From Gnetum montanum (taxonomy: Eukaryota > Streptophyta > Gnetopsida > Gnetales > Gnetaceae), in contig MNCI01004202.1 in NCBI GenBank assembly GCA_015680685.1, positions 64,351 to 128,350 of the forward strand: DNA of 64,000 nt, read 5' to 3'. The notes beneath the pieces are model-generated. The model was not told the origin of the DNA, ran no database searches, and saw only the letters and a list, made by a program, of their open reading frames with translations. Numbering within the stretch: the first letter of the stretch is position 1; the number at the start of each line of letters is the position of its first letter. Of the stretch, positions 11,621 to 22,849 are shown one piece after another. A program made the position numbers and the translations under genes.

Positions 11621-12340
11621 GCCAAGCATCTTTGCAAAGGTCGGCAGGCTGAAATGGTTAAACTTCGTAAGAAGCCTAAATCCCATTTCAATGTGCATCA
11701 TGCCTTCTTTGTAGCTTGCCTACAGAGCTTCGCAGAATTCTTGGTAGTCCATGAAAATGGAGTTTGGATCTTACAAAATTGTAACCAAATTTCTAGACTA
11801 TAGATTTTCTAAGTCTTCCATACCACCTAATCCTAGGATCCCCCAGAAGCTATTGGGGAATCCTTTTCAATGACGATCAGGGATCGGGTGGTACGTAACT
11901 TTCATGGCCAATACATCATAGGAGAGGTGCCTCCTGCTACTATAGGTAGCATGTCAAAGTGGAAATGCCTCATTGCAGAGATGGTGGCAACTAAGTTGCA
12001 GCGCAAAAGGTTTAGCCTAGCTGAGTATCCTCCCCATACGGAGGAAGAAGGGGGGTAGAAACTATGGTTCAAGCTTCCTAGAATGCAACCTCCCATTGGT
12101 AAATGCTTCCTCTTTTTATTTGTTGCCTTGTTTGTTTTCTTAATGCTCGCTACGCTGTGCTACGATAGGTAGCTTAGCATTTTTTTCAAGTTAGTATGCT
12201 TTCGCCTAATGTGACCATGCTTTATTAGCAGAGGAAGGAGAAGAAGAAGAAGGTGAAGAAGAGGTGACAACCCCAAAAATAGGGGTGACTAATAAATATG
12301 TGGGGGCCCCAACCACAGAGGAAAGGACCCCAATCAAGGA

Positions 12341-12475
12341 AGAAAGAGCTCCTTCCGCAAAGGAAAGGGCTCCCGCCAATGAGGAGAATGCTCCTGCTGA
12401 CGAGGAGGACGTTCCTGCTGATGAGGAGGGCATTCCTGCTGATGAGGAGGATGCTCTTGTTGATGAGGAAGAGGT
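12341..12475 (+). repeat. 21-bp coding minisatellite: acidic heptapeptide repeats in exon 5
   Basis: Units of about 21 bp encode variants of A-P-A-D-E-E-x, for example ERAPANEEN, APADEED, VPADEEG and IPADEED. They give a strongly acidic, proline-containing segment in the antisense protein of element A. The element C copy is cut by element A in this region, and no comparable repeat is seen there. Confidence 0.75.
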
Positions 12476-14189
12476 TGGTTCCATAGAAAGATGACCCTAG
12501 TGAATACAAAAGAGGCCCTTGTCAACCAGAAAGAGGCCTCTACTGATGACCCCTTTGCTAAATGTAGTTTAGCACCAGAAGAGAAAATGAATGTGGAGGA
12601 TGCTGCCATGCTGTTGAGTCAGCTAGAAGGAGGGGAGCTACAACTTGATGTTGGTGAGTTTGATCGCATATTCGACAGTATGTCGATCGGCGACACCCCC
12701 CCCCCTTCCCCCCGCTATCACCCTTGAGGGTTTGCTGGGTAAGATCTTTACACTGTCATTTGTGTTGCTCATCAGCTTTATTGTAGTCCTCTCGATCATA
12801 ACTAACATGGTTTTTTTATGTATCAAACACCACTATTGGCACTGCGGGCCCTTCTTCGATCCACTTGCGACCATGGGTTGAGACCCCTCATAAGTTTGCT
12901 TTCATGGAGGGGGTGGTCGACGACATGATCGACCATCTAAAGCAGATCGATCCAGAAGTGGGTGAGTGAAGTAGCTATGCTAGGCTTTTTAAATTGCTAA
13001 ACTTTGCTATGCCGCTATGACTAATGCCTTTTTTTTGTGCAATTGATAACCTCTTTTCTCAAGTGGGACCCTAAGAAAGCAATTAAGGTCAACGCTGTGC
13101 TTGCATTCCCACCAGAAGTGAGGAGAAGTACCTTGTCACATATACGACGAAGCTAGTGAATGTGCGCTATACTCGGCATGCTCAGTGTGGGAGTGCAGGT
13201 GTGTAAATGAAGACCTATGGAAATAAGTCCAAAGGCTTGAGAAGGAGAAGGCAAATCTAACCGTTGAGGTGGGAGATCTCAGCTCCAAGAATGAGTTCCT
13301 TTTGGCTCGAGATACCAACGATGGCAATTGGTGCATGGCCGTCATTGATTATGCAAGGTATTGGATAGCCGTGTGGTGCAACAACGAGGCCACACATAAA
13401 ATAATAGAGCAACATATGCAAATGGACTTGTTGGCCCAGAAGAACTAAGATTGAAAAAAATATAGTGCAAGAGTTTACAAGTGGGGGTAGTCACAGAAAA
13501 ATCGTAAGCATATGTATAAACTGGAATGTGCCACCTACTGTAAACACTACTGGGATGCTTCTGTTAAGTTATATACATATGAAGTATTCCTTGATGTCAT
13601 TGGTGCTTCTAGGGCTTACGATAAGTTCATGCAACAAGTGACGGTTAGTGAATCCCCTGAACGGGAAGTGAGCTTCCCCATGGGTGGGACCACCATTGCC
13701 TCCTTTTCTCCAGGGCCACCGAGATGGACGACTATTGAAAAGGAGAAAGTTGCAGCAAACATTGGGAGATAGTTGACTTGGGAGATAGGAACTAGGCAAA
13801 CATTACTAAAGAGGAGGTCTTGCAGTGCCTCGGGACTAGCCTAGATTGCATACCCCCTGAGACAGATGTAGGGCCATCTTAGGTTAGTCACTTTTTTACG
13901 ATGCAATGACTTATTTTATTGTAGTTTTTATTGTGACTCTAGCTAACTACTTTAATTTCTGTGATATAGAATCCAGATGAAGATACAAGGCCTTCTGAGG
14001 AAGGGAATAATGGTGCAGAGGAAGATTCATAGCATGATAGCAAGAGATTTTATTTGAATTTTTGAAAGAATATTGTAAACATTATTTGATTAAGACTTTA
14101 AATGGAAGATGAACTATGAAAAGATTCCCTTTATTTTGGCCTGTGTATTATCTATGTTATCTGTTTTTATCTTTTTTTCTTATTCTGTC

Positions 14190-14480
14190 TTAGTTTTAGG
14201 TCATTTTGGGCCATTATTAGGTGATAAGAAAAATAAATTTTTTATTTGTTTTTTGAATAGCCAGTTTTAGGCTTTGGCAGGCTGCAGTGGTAGTTTAAGG
14301 CCATTTCGGGCCATCACTAGTTTTAGGTCATTTTGGGCCATTGTGGAGACACGAGGTAAAGAATTTTTCCAATTTTAGGCCTTAGTAGGCTGTGTGTAGT
14401 TTTAGGCCATTTGGGACCATGGTAATGATAGTAAAGGAAAATTTTTCCAGTTTTAGACCTTAGCAGGCCGTAGTGTGAAG
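14190..14480. repeat. TTTTAGGCC/GGCC repeat array between convergent genes (element A)
   Basis: Repeated units such as GTTTTAGGCCATTTGGGACCAT and TTTTAGGCCTTAGTAGGC lie between the end of the antisense gene (14032, plus strand) and the end of gag-protease (14663, minus strand). AGGCC...GGGCC pairs make short inverted repeats. Related arrays sit at the same place in C (22258-22322), D (56700-56765) and, reversed, in B (48343-48486). Confidence 0.75.
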
Positions 14481-14662
14481 TAGACAATGGATGTTATGTA
14501 AACGGTTTTAAGAATGAGTTAGACACTTAGCGTAGACAAATGAATATAAGGCAAACAAGGAATAAATGTATTATGAATGTTAATTGGGTAAGGAGAAGTG
14601 GAGTTGCTACACTACATGAGTAACGATTATCCTTGCAATTAGTTTCTAACCCATCGTGGGTT

Positions 14663-15487
14663 TTACAACACGTAAGGCCAAGAGGCTTTATTGCGGTATT
14701 CTTCTACATCGTCATCTACCGCTTGAAAAGGCAACTCGGCCCATGTAGTTTCATTTTCTGAGTTAGCATCTTGGGCCAGGTCTTTTGTCAAATAGTTAGT
14801 ATTGACAGAAATAGGTGCCTCATTCTCAAAGGTTATGACCTCTGAACCTTACTCCATATCTATGTTATTTATTGCGTGGGCTGTCACCTCATCACCGTGG
14901 ATCACCACCTTCTTGCTTGAATAAAGTAGATGGATTTCCTGATGTATTAGTGAAGAGATGACCCTAAGTTGGGCTAACCATGACCTCCCCAAGATCATGT
15001 TAAACCTGGGCATCTCTTCCACCATGATAAACCTTGCATTTGTGAGGAACTGGTTTCGTGCCACAAAATCAATGTGAATGGTGCTTTTCACCACTACCCA
15101 TGCCCCGTTAAATGACTTCAGACATGATGTTGTCGTGGGTTTGATTTGGTCTACCAAACCCAGTTTGTCTACTATGGGGAATGGGATGACATTCGTAGCA
15201 GCCCCATCATCAACGTGTACTCTTCGGATCTTATGTTGGCCAACCCGAATTGTGATGAATAGGGGTGTTGTTGTCACCTGACCCTTTTCAGGGTCTTCCC
15301 TTATGGACTTGTCACAGAATATCAATTGGGATGGTTGTGGTTCTTTAGGTGTAGAAGGAAGCATAATTGAATGGATTTCTTTCTCCTCTGCCAGCATGTT
15401 CTTGTCAACTAGTATGGATGTTAGCATGTGAACCAAAGCCTCACGGTGTGTGGCAAAAGTCATTACCAGGTCGTATAGGGTCAACGT
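14663..15487 (-). pseudogene. Protease domain and C-terminal end of gag-protease, element A
   Basis: Aspartic protease of a Tat-like Ty3/gypsy element, which processes Gag and Pol. On the minus strand the frame shows RVHVDDGAATNV (active-site-like DDG), LKSFNG, NMILGRSWLAQL and SSLIHQE, the usual order of plant Tat proteases. It is open from 15484 to a premature TAA at 14849-14851, then continues in the same frame to a final TAA at 14663-14665 through an acidic tail (DDDVEEYRNK). Ending here, rather than running into RT, means RT needs another expression route. The neighbour on the far side is the convergent antisense gene. Confidence 0.85.
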
Positions 15488-18382
15488 TGTATTTTTTATT
15501 TTAGAGCCTATTTTACCTGAGTGAGAGCAGTTAGGAGGTCATGTCCACCTTTCTATTGTTTACTAGCCTTCTTTTCTTCCATTCATCCTAGAAGACGAAT
15601 TTCTTGAGGGACAATTTTGGGTTTGGGGTTGGATCCTTTCGGGTGAGGTGGTGATGACCGTGCATGCGTAGCAGCATTAAATTTTGGTGATGAGATGGGC
15701 GTATATGCAGAGGCTAAGAAAGTAGGATTGGAAGGACCTAGGGTGGTTCATTTCGTAGCTATTTCACCTGTCAAACACTCTTCTAGTTTCTTTGAATGAG
15801 AAGGCTGTAATTCCATCTTACATGGGACAGGGGTAGTTGTGTAGTTTGGCCCCCTAATGATGAATGGTGTTTACGGTGTCAATGTGGATGGTGATGCAAT
15901 TTTGATTAAGGAAGATGTAGGGGTGAATGTCCGAGGAGGGACCTTGAGGACAAATGGTTGCTGCGGTGCCTTTTTTGCCATTGTTGGTGTCGGTGCACTA
16001 TGCTAAGGAACACGAATCACAAATGGTTGCTAAGGCAGTTTGGGATTACTGTCTACACCAATGGTGTTGATGATGAAGTCGATGTTGTTGGCGTTAAGTG
16101 GGTCTGTGTAAATGTGCATAGATTGATTCTCGAGGTGCAAGGGGTTGCTTTCATCTAGAACCAACTTCCCCTGATCAATCATTCATTGAATGTCAACCAT
16201 TAACGTTAAACAGTAATCTGTGTTGTGACCACAAAGTTGATGGTAGTCACAGAACCACTCCAGCCTGAAATTCTTAGGAACTGGAAACTCATTGGGCATA
16301 GCCCCTAGCTCACAGTACTATTGATGCCTTTTGGTTGCCTCCTCTGACATCCATTTGTGTTGAATGTACCCTGCCCCTAGCAATTGCTTTAGAAGTTCTG
16401 AAGGCTTGACTAGTAGCGGGGTGTATTTAGAGCTATCTTTAGGCTCAAAATTGGGCTTAGGCAGGGTGGGTGGTTTGGGTGCCGACGTGGAGGGTTGGGT
16501 AGCATTGCCTGGGTTAGGCACAGGGTTAGTTGACATAGTGACTATCTTTTTGTTGTTATTGTTGTTGGGCTTGGCCTCATTTTCCACAGTGGCCACAGTG
16601 GCTATTGTAGCCTTGCCTTTCTCTTTTTCCTTCTTAATATACGTGTTTTTATATGCAACATAGGCCAAATCTTTACTTGCTTTAGCCTCATCTTGAATGC
16701 TCTTGGTCTAGGCAAAAGCTTGACTAAGAGTTCGTGGAGCTAGGTAGTATAGTATGGACTTAATAAAGTCATTTACTACACCCTTAAAGATGGCCAACAG
16801 ATGGGCCTCCGTGATAGGCTCAGAGATCTCATTCAAGGTAGCGCTCCACCACTATATCAATTTTTGGACTAATTCCAGTGGATCTTGCTTAACGCTCATT
16901 AACTGATCTAGCATAACCTCTGGTTTCAAGTTATACTTGAAATGGGTTATGAACTGAGTCAGCAGCTCCTCTAGGGTTGAGATAGAAGAGCGTGGGAGCA
17001 CATGGTACTAGTCTAAAGCTTTTCCTGTCAGAGACATATTGAAGACATGGATGATGGTGTGCAACCATTGTTGCAGTAGAAGGGAATCAGATCTAAACAT
17101 CATGAGATGTGCATTGGGGTCACCCTCCCTGTTGTATTTTGTAAAGTGGGGGCATGGCATCCCAGGGGGTAATGTGAGCATGGGGACTGCCAAGTTGATG
17201 GGATCATCATGGTAGAAATCCATGACTTGTACTGTGTTAGAATCAGCAGCTTTTAGGCACTTAATTGTTTTAGAAAGGGTTTGGATAAGTTGAAATGCTT
17301 GGTCCAAACCTGGGGATGATGCAAATGGTTGTAGGGTTGCAGGGGTGGCCTCCATTGGTGGCGTGGTAGGGGTAGTGACCTAGCTCATGGGTGGTGCCAT
17401 CGGAGGGGCCCCCACGAAGGGTGTTTTTTATGCTGTCCACCACCCAGTGAGTGGTGCTGTTGGAGTGATAGCCACTGGTGGTGCCATAGGATAGGTTGTT
17501 TGCGTGATCGATGGGGCAGACCATAGTCCTGTGCTTGGTAGTACCATTTGCGAGACCTAGTATGCTTGGTGGTGAGCGTAGTGAGACATTTGGGAAGGTT
17601 GTGAAGCAGGGGGAGAAGTGATTGGGGTCCACCACGCGACTGGGGCTGGGCCCGTCATTGATGGTGGAACAGGTGTAGATGCTAGAATGGAAGCAGAGAC
17701 TGTATGCAACTATGATGTAGGTACCATGTGCACGTAAGGCAGGGTAGCTGTGATCGATGCTTGGTACAATGAAGGGATAGATTAGGGAGGGATAGTGCCT
17801 AGAAACGAGATAGAGGAATAGGCATGTTGATACACCGAGGGTATGGCATGGCTACTTGTGGCTACTCGCTCTTCGATGAAATAGTCTCGAAGAGCGGGTT
17901 TAGCCAGAAGGTCACAATGGAAGGGATAGTCACAGGGTTAGTTTGATCCCCATCCTTAGACTGGGAATCCAGGTCCTTTTGTCTATCCTGAAACACCTCA
18001 TTATAGTGGGATGCCATGTCTCGTTGCTCCTTAGACCTACTTGTCCATACCAGCTTATCTAAGATCCACTGATACGTTTGCATCAGGGGAATGGAAGTGC
18101 CAGGAGTAGGGATAAATTCCTTCCCATTGTGGTAAAGGAACTCAAAGTTATGTTTGTCTTTAAGTTCTTGAACATCCAAGGGTAGATTCACCTAGATCTT
18201 AGCATAGAGGAAATTGTAAACTTTAGTGCTTGTACCAAGCTCTCAGGTGATTGGTTTTGGATCTTAAGAGATCGGCGTGGCCCTTGCACTGGGCTAGGTG
18301 GTCGCTCGGTACCTGTGGTGCCCTAAATAAAAAACGATACCTCAAGGTTTGAGGTATCAACAGTAGTAGTTGAGGAAATCAT
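15488..18382 (-). pseudogene. Gag of element A
   Basis: Capsid/nucleocapsid precursor of a Tat-like Ty3/gypsy element. A minus-strand ATG at 18380-18382 starts MISSTTTVD, followed after a frameshift by FLYHNGKEFIP, shared with C (HHNGKEYIP) and D (HWDGKEYIP). Further on come FYHDDPINLAVPMLTLP, FTKYNREGDPNAHL and MSLTGKALD, all typical of Tat Gag. A zinc-knuckle-like CDYHQLCGHNTDYC is near 16.2-16.26 kb, followed by proline-rich repeats of the FVIRVP/FIIRGP type. Several frame changes (start frames at 18191, 17635 and 17355 differ) and stops show decay. It is followed in the same direction by protease. Confidence 0.82.
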
Positions 18383-18603
18383 TTTGCATAGTGAAAAAGG
18401 GAAATCGTAAACTAAGAAACATGGAGATCAAGAGGAGATCGGAGGTTTCTCGTCCTACCAGATTCTAGAGGAACCATTGTCGTGACCAATCTGCGTCACA
18501 CGATGAGTAAAAAATCAAAAAAGGGTGTTACATTTATGCTAGGTCATGATAGGGTACAGAGAGCATGCAAGACTACCTGTAGGATGTGGAAAAGGCACCA
18601 AAA

Positions 18604-18622
18604 GGCCCTCCTTCTAGCGCCA
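18604..18622 (-). other. Primer-binding site of element A
   Basis: Minus strand TGGCGCTAGAAGGAGGGCC lies 5 bases inside the 5' LTR. The same 19-mer with small changes lies at 43886-43904 (B), 27004-27022 (C), 60963-60981 (D) and 39850-39868 (F). The TGG start fits the CCA end of a tRNA; I cannot assign which tRNA. Confidence 0.7.
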
Positions 18623-18627
18623 AAAAC

Positions 18628-20447
18628 TGTTGTGACCAAAAACATCGACAGCTGGAACACCGAGAGGTTATCGGGTGAAATAGTTTAACCTCAGATTCGT
18701 GTGAGGGCCGTGCTAGAGAAAATAGATTTAGGGTGCCCTGAATGATCTTTTCAATCAAACAGGAACTTAATAGGTGTGACTTAACCTTTCGCAGACGTTT
18801 ACTTTGGGAACGATGCTTGTAACGTAATATGATGATTATTAAATGCAACGAGATGAAAATGATGAAAAATATAATGATAATAAATAGAAATGTAAAGCAA
18901 ATTGGACTGAGAGAATGCACTGCCTCAAGATTACAGCTTTACTTTGTTGAGATGGATATAATTAATTGTGCAACACTGGGAGGTACAGAAATCTCAGAGG
19001 TAACTAGAATGCTCAAAACGTGCCAACTATGCTCTCGAGTGCGAACTTAAAAGCCAACTACCCAAAAAGCTGATCTGGAAAGCTAACTATGCAAAAAGCC
19101 AATCAACAAGCCAACTAGCCAATGCCAAAAAGCCAACAAGCCAACTGCTCTTGTTAATCTAGAAATGCCAACTCTTTTGGATGAAAAATGCCAACTAGAA
19201 AAGCCAACCTGAAAATGCCCATGTAAAAAAGTCAACCATTTAAGCATTGTTTGTCAGGGTATTTATAGGGCTAGGAGCAAGCAAGAAATGAGGCCTAGAT
19301 GCCACGTGTCCTGGACCCCACAATATGTAAACATGATGATACCATGTAGGCATGTTATGTCGGTCGTGAACTTTGCTACGCTGTAACCATGTTGTCGAAA
19401 CTACACATGCTGAAATCCAATGTGCTAACAATGCAAGCAAAAATGAAGTCTCTACACTAGGACTACGTCTTCCCTATCCTTATGAACAGGATCAAGCATA
19501 GTGAAAAATTTTTGGAAGATGCACTAAGGGGTATGCCAAAGTGGAACAAAGTTGCTGATCACGGTGAGCTTAGTTATTGCTAACAAGCTGTAGAGATAGT
19601 TGAAGATGTCTTGATGCCTCTGTCAACTTTGCATCACTTAGGCTATCTAGCACATTAACATAGTGTAGCTGGTTACTATGCTGTGCTATGCTATGTAGCA
19701 TAGCATAGTGTAGCCACCGATTTGAACAGGAAACTTACGTTGGAGTCAATAGCATTTGCTGGAAGCCTTGGCACACGCTGGGTTAATCTTTGGAGCTTTT
19801 CATTGATTTTCATCTTTTTTACACGATGCTACACTATGTAGTGTAGCATAGCATAGTAGTCAAAATTGTAGGGTTTCACAAGGAAACTTTGCTTGTGGTT
19901 CAAGGGCTAACTGAGACAAGGTAGTTTTGGAAGCCAAAATGCTGTTAGATGCAGTCCTTTTGCCAAAATGGCTTGGCAGAGGAGTCTTTGCGTGTTTCTC
20001 CCTTGCTACGCTGTGCTACGCTATGTAGCATAGCATAGCATAGCACCCTGTGTTGGCCAAGTTCTAAATTTTTTCCTTGCACGAACATCTTACCAAAGCT
20101 TGTATTCAGATACTTGATTGATTTTTTGAAGGCTTGGTACACTACACAGCATAGCAAACTTCTCTACTAGAAAACTTGCCAAACTATTTTGTCCATCTTG
20201 AACATTTGACAACTCCAGGCATGGTCTCTAGGTAGATCATCAACTGGGCCAACTATCCATTTGGGCAGGTTGGTGAGTTTGGCAATCCTGCCAGTCCTAG
20301 AAGTAGAAAACTTGTCAGACTACATAGTCTATCTTCGGTGTCTACACTTTATTGCCCAATGATCATGATGCTACACTTGTCAAAGCCCTTGCCTAAATTC
20401 CTAGACCTTGATGAAACATGGAGGTCCTAAAATTTTATGGTGTTTCA
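18628..20447 (-). repeat. Element A right LTR (5' LTR of the minus-strand element)
   Basis: Aligns end to end with 5340-7172, from TGTTGTGACC to TGGTGTTTCA. The minus-strand TATA box is at 19260-19267 and the palindromic TAGCR arrays are at about 19.65-19.86 kb and 20.0-20.05 kb. Confidence 0.9.
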
Positions 20448-20452
20448 GAGGA
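20448..20452. repeat. Target-site duplication of element A, right copy (GAGGA)
   Basis: Second copy of the 5-bp duplication at 5335-5339. Confidence 0.9.
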
Positions 20453-21889
20453 GATCTTACAACACCAAGAGAATGAGGGATTATCCAATGTTCCATTGGA
20501 AGACTTCAATGCTATTTTCAACCCCTCATAGCTAGGTGAATCCTTTATCATCATCCAAGATGATGTTTTAGGTATGTATGCCTTTGGTTTCATATGTTTA
20601 AGTTTTGTTGTTTTATGCTTAACTTGGTTTCGATCTTTTGTTAGTTATTATGCTTGCCTTAGCTGGTGAGCCTTAGGTTGCTAACTCAACCTTCACATTT
20701 CACATGAAGCCATGGATGGACACTCTTGACAAGAGGGAGTTCATGTGGGAAATGGCTAAGGACATGATTGATCAATTGCAACAAGTTGCTCTCAATGTTG
20801 GTAAGAGCTTAACTCATCTTAGACTTTTAGTTTTTTTTTTGTGTTTTATAGTTATACTATTTTTGTTATATTGTTGTTTGTTGTTTCTTGGTTAATAGGT
20901 CACTTGTTTTTGCCTATGTTTTATTTTATGTTGTTTCAGTACCTAAGATTAGATGGGATTCAAATTGCCCCATTGATATTGATGTCCTATCCTACTCACC
21001 ATTAAATATAGAAAATTTACCATGAAATTTGTATGAAAGAGCAACTAATTATGCATTTTCATATGCCAAAACTTTATGGGAAGTTCAACATTCCAATGAG
21101 TTCCTATGAAAACACACTATAGCATTGGAAAAAGAAAACAAGAGGCTAGTTGAAGTGAATCCAGATCTCAAGGATCATAAAATTCCTTGTAAACTAAAGA
21201 GATTGAGTGTGTGTAGTACTAGAATGCCATCCATTACAAGGTTTTCCTTTCCCAAGAGGTTGTAGAGTAGAAGCTCTAGATGGACTTGCTAGTGCACAAG
21301 GCCAGAGAGTGGAGAGACTACTATGCCTGGGTTTTTGAGTGGGTTCAAGCATAAAAGAACCACAAGAAGAAATACAAGGCTAAGTGTGAGGCCTATTTCA
21401 AGTGCTTAAAGGAGGAGTCCAACCAATGATGCAAGTTGAAGTTGTTAGTGAAGAGGATTCAGGTGAAGGAGGTCTTCCAAAGTTTTGAAGGAACTCTAAC
21501 CATGGTTGAATCCCCATGTCCTCAGCTCTCTATTACCTATGGGAAGGTGACTACTAGGATGCTTTCATGAAAGTTGCCTACATGGAAAAAAATTAATGAT
21601 AGCAACATCTTGATAGGAATTAATCTCAAGGAGGTGGACTGGGCCCACATGATTGAGGAACAAATCCTCCATCATTTGGAGGTTGGTCTTTAGAATCTCC
21701 CATCAAAAGATGTTGTGACAAAGCCATACCAAGTTTTTTTATTTTATTTTTTAGCATATTTTAGTTTATTTTTTAATTTATAATTCAGTTTTATGCTTTG
21801 TTAATTATTGTTTAAACTTGTGTTTTGTTGTGGTATAGGTACTAGGTGACACTGACGGTCCCTATGATAAAGATGAAAGTGCTCCTTAG
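20453..21889 (+). pseudogene. Antisense gene of element C, 3' half (exons 5b to 8)
   Basis: Continues the gene cut by element A: after removing A and one GAGGA, the frame reads KFLEEE into ILQHQENEGL. Exon 5b ends at 20571 (donor GTATGT), exon 6 is 20663-20800 (donor GTAAGA), exon 7 runs from 20940 to about 21.73 kb, and exon 8 is 21839-21889, ending YDKDESAP and TAG. Exon 6 aligns clearly with element A (KPW with DMIDQLQQ against RPW with DMIDHLKQ), exon 7 aligns at RWDSNCPI against KWDPKKAI, and junctions 5/6 and 6/7 have the same phase. Exon 7 has a charged ALEKENKRL helix-like segment. Several in-frame stops make it a pseudogene. Confidence 0.6.
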
Positions 21890-22257
21890 TCCCCTTTAGT
21901 AGCCCCTTAGTACCATCTATTAGTCATTTCCTATAGTAATTATTTTTCTATTAATGTTGTTGATGACATTTTTTGTGGCTAGTATTAGTCGTTGATGTGT
22001 TGATGGACAATTTATTATTTCATGTATTATTTAAACTTTTGTCATGCTATGTGACAAGCATTCAAACAACTACTATTTTTAAATTTTCATTTAGTTTATA
22101 TGCTTTAATATTTAATGTTATATATATATTTAATGCTCTACATTTTTATCTATGTTATAGGCTACATTGACTAACTTATGCAATTGTGATCAGTTACAAA
22201 AGTTAAAAATTGGCTATATATGTTGGCTACGAAGATATAAGCTAAGTTGTAAACAAT

Positions 22258-22322
22258 TTGCCAATTTTTGGCCATGGTGGGCCATTTGAGGTGTTGCTAG
22301 TTTTAGGCCATGGTAGGCTCAC
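22258..22322. repeat. TTTTAGGCC/GGCC repeats of element C
   Basis: Two or three units (TTTTTGGCCATGGTGGGCCA, GTTTTAGGCCATGGTAGGC) between the end of the antisense gene and the C protease, the same place as the longer array in element A. Confidence 0.6.
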
Positions 22323-22849
22323 ATTTTAAAAAGAAACCTTTTTATTATTTTTTTATGTTTTTAAAACTTTTAGGAGTTTTTCAGGTTTTAAAGCTTTTAT
22401 CATGTTTTTATGATTTATGTTCTAAAATAAAAAGGCATAAAATCAAAATTATAAATGAAAAAAAATCTTAGGTTACATGTGAAGTAAAGGCTAAAACAAG
22501 GTAAAACAAAAGTCAATAACATGGTACATACTAGTAACATGCAAACTAGGCTAAAAAAAGGTCATAGACAAAATAGGCTACATGGTTATAAGTGAAAGGG
22601 TGAACAAATCAATTTTGCAAATGTTTCCTAATCTTTCACAAATTAGGAAATGTTATGATCTACTTTGCACAATTCTATATTCCCCATTTCCTTCACTTAC
22701 AATGTTGAAGGGGAGCTCTTCCCATGGTACATCCATGGACCCATCATTTTTGGTTCTATCCTCTTCTACTTGCACAGGCTTCTTGACTTTGTGGTTGATA
22801 GTAGAAGTTTTTTCCTAAAACTCCACTTTGGATCCTTGCTCAATGTTAA

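Larger units (their letters stand above)
9128..14032 (+). pseudogene. Antisense multi-exon gene of element A, unrecognised family
   Basis: Proposed exons: 1, 9128-9249 (donor GTAAGT); 2, 10070-10518 (acceptor TGTGCAG, donor GTGAGT); 3, 10615-10889; 4, 10994 to about 12.1 kb; 5, 12232-12738 (donor GTAAGA); 6, about 12.8 kb to 12961 (donor GTGAGT); 7, about 13.04-13.88 kb; 8, 13970-14032, ending EEDS and TAG. Junctions 2/3 and 3/4 join in frame. Exon 5 holds acidic ADEED-type heptapeptide repeats; exon 7 has a charged QRLEKEKANL coiled-coil-like stretch; the tail is acidic. Junctions 2/3, 5/6 and 6/7 match element C in position and phase. Stops, a slip in the C run near 12696-12711 and an assembly duplication at 11566 break it. 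It lies on the strand opposite to gag-protease. I considered a plant mobile domain but cannot see its motifs. Confidence 0.6.
5340..20447 (-). mobile_element. Element A: Ty3/gypsy (Tat-like) LTR retrotransposon carrying an antisense gene
   Basis: A 15.1-kb element bounded by LTRs of 1833 and 1820 bp and a perfect 5-bp TSD. Read on the minus strand the order is LTR, primer-binding site, gag, protease, a convergent antisense gene on the plus strand, a truncated RT, polypurine tract and LTR. RNase H and integrase are missing between RT and the polypurine tract, so it could not have moved without help. The LTRs agree at roughly nine bases in ten over the first 200 bp by eye, mainly differing by transitions, so the insertion is old. 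It sits inside the antisense gene of element C. Tat lineage is inferred from the RT, protease and gag zinc-knuckle style. Confidence 0.88.

Noticed and set aside
12206-12609. Serine-rich and histidine/proline-rich ORFs on the minus strand over the acidic repeats
   Set aside because: They are alternative-frame readings of the 21-bp repeat; the acidic plus-strand frame fits the exon structure.
10070-14032. Plant mobile domain (aminotransferase-like) identity for the antisense gene
   Set aside because: This domain is often carried by plant transposable elements, but I could not find its motifs in either copy, so the family is left unnamed.
16364-16663. 99-codon plus-strand ORF rich in leucine
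   Set aside because: It is the complement of the proline/threonine-rich part of element A gag on the minus strand.
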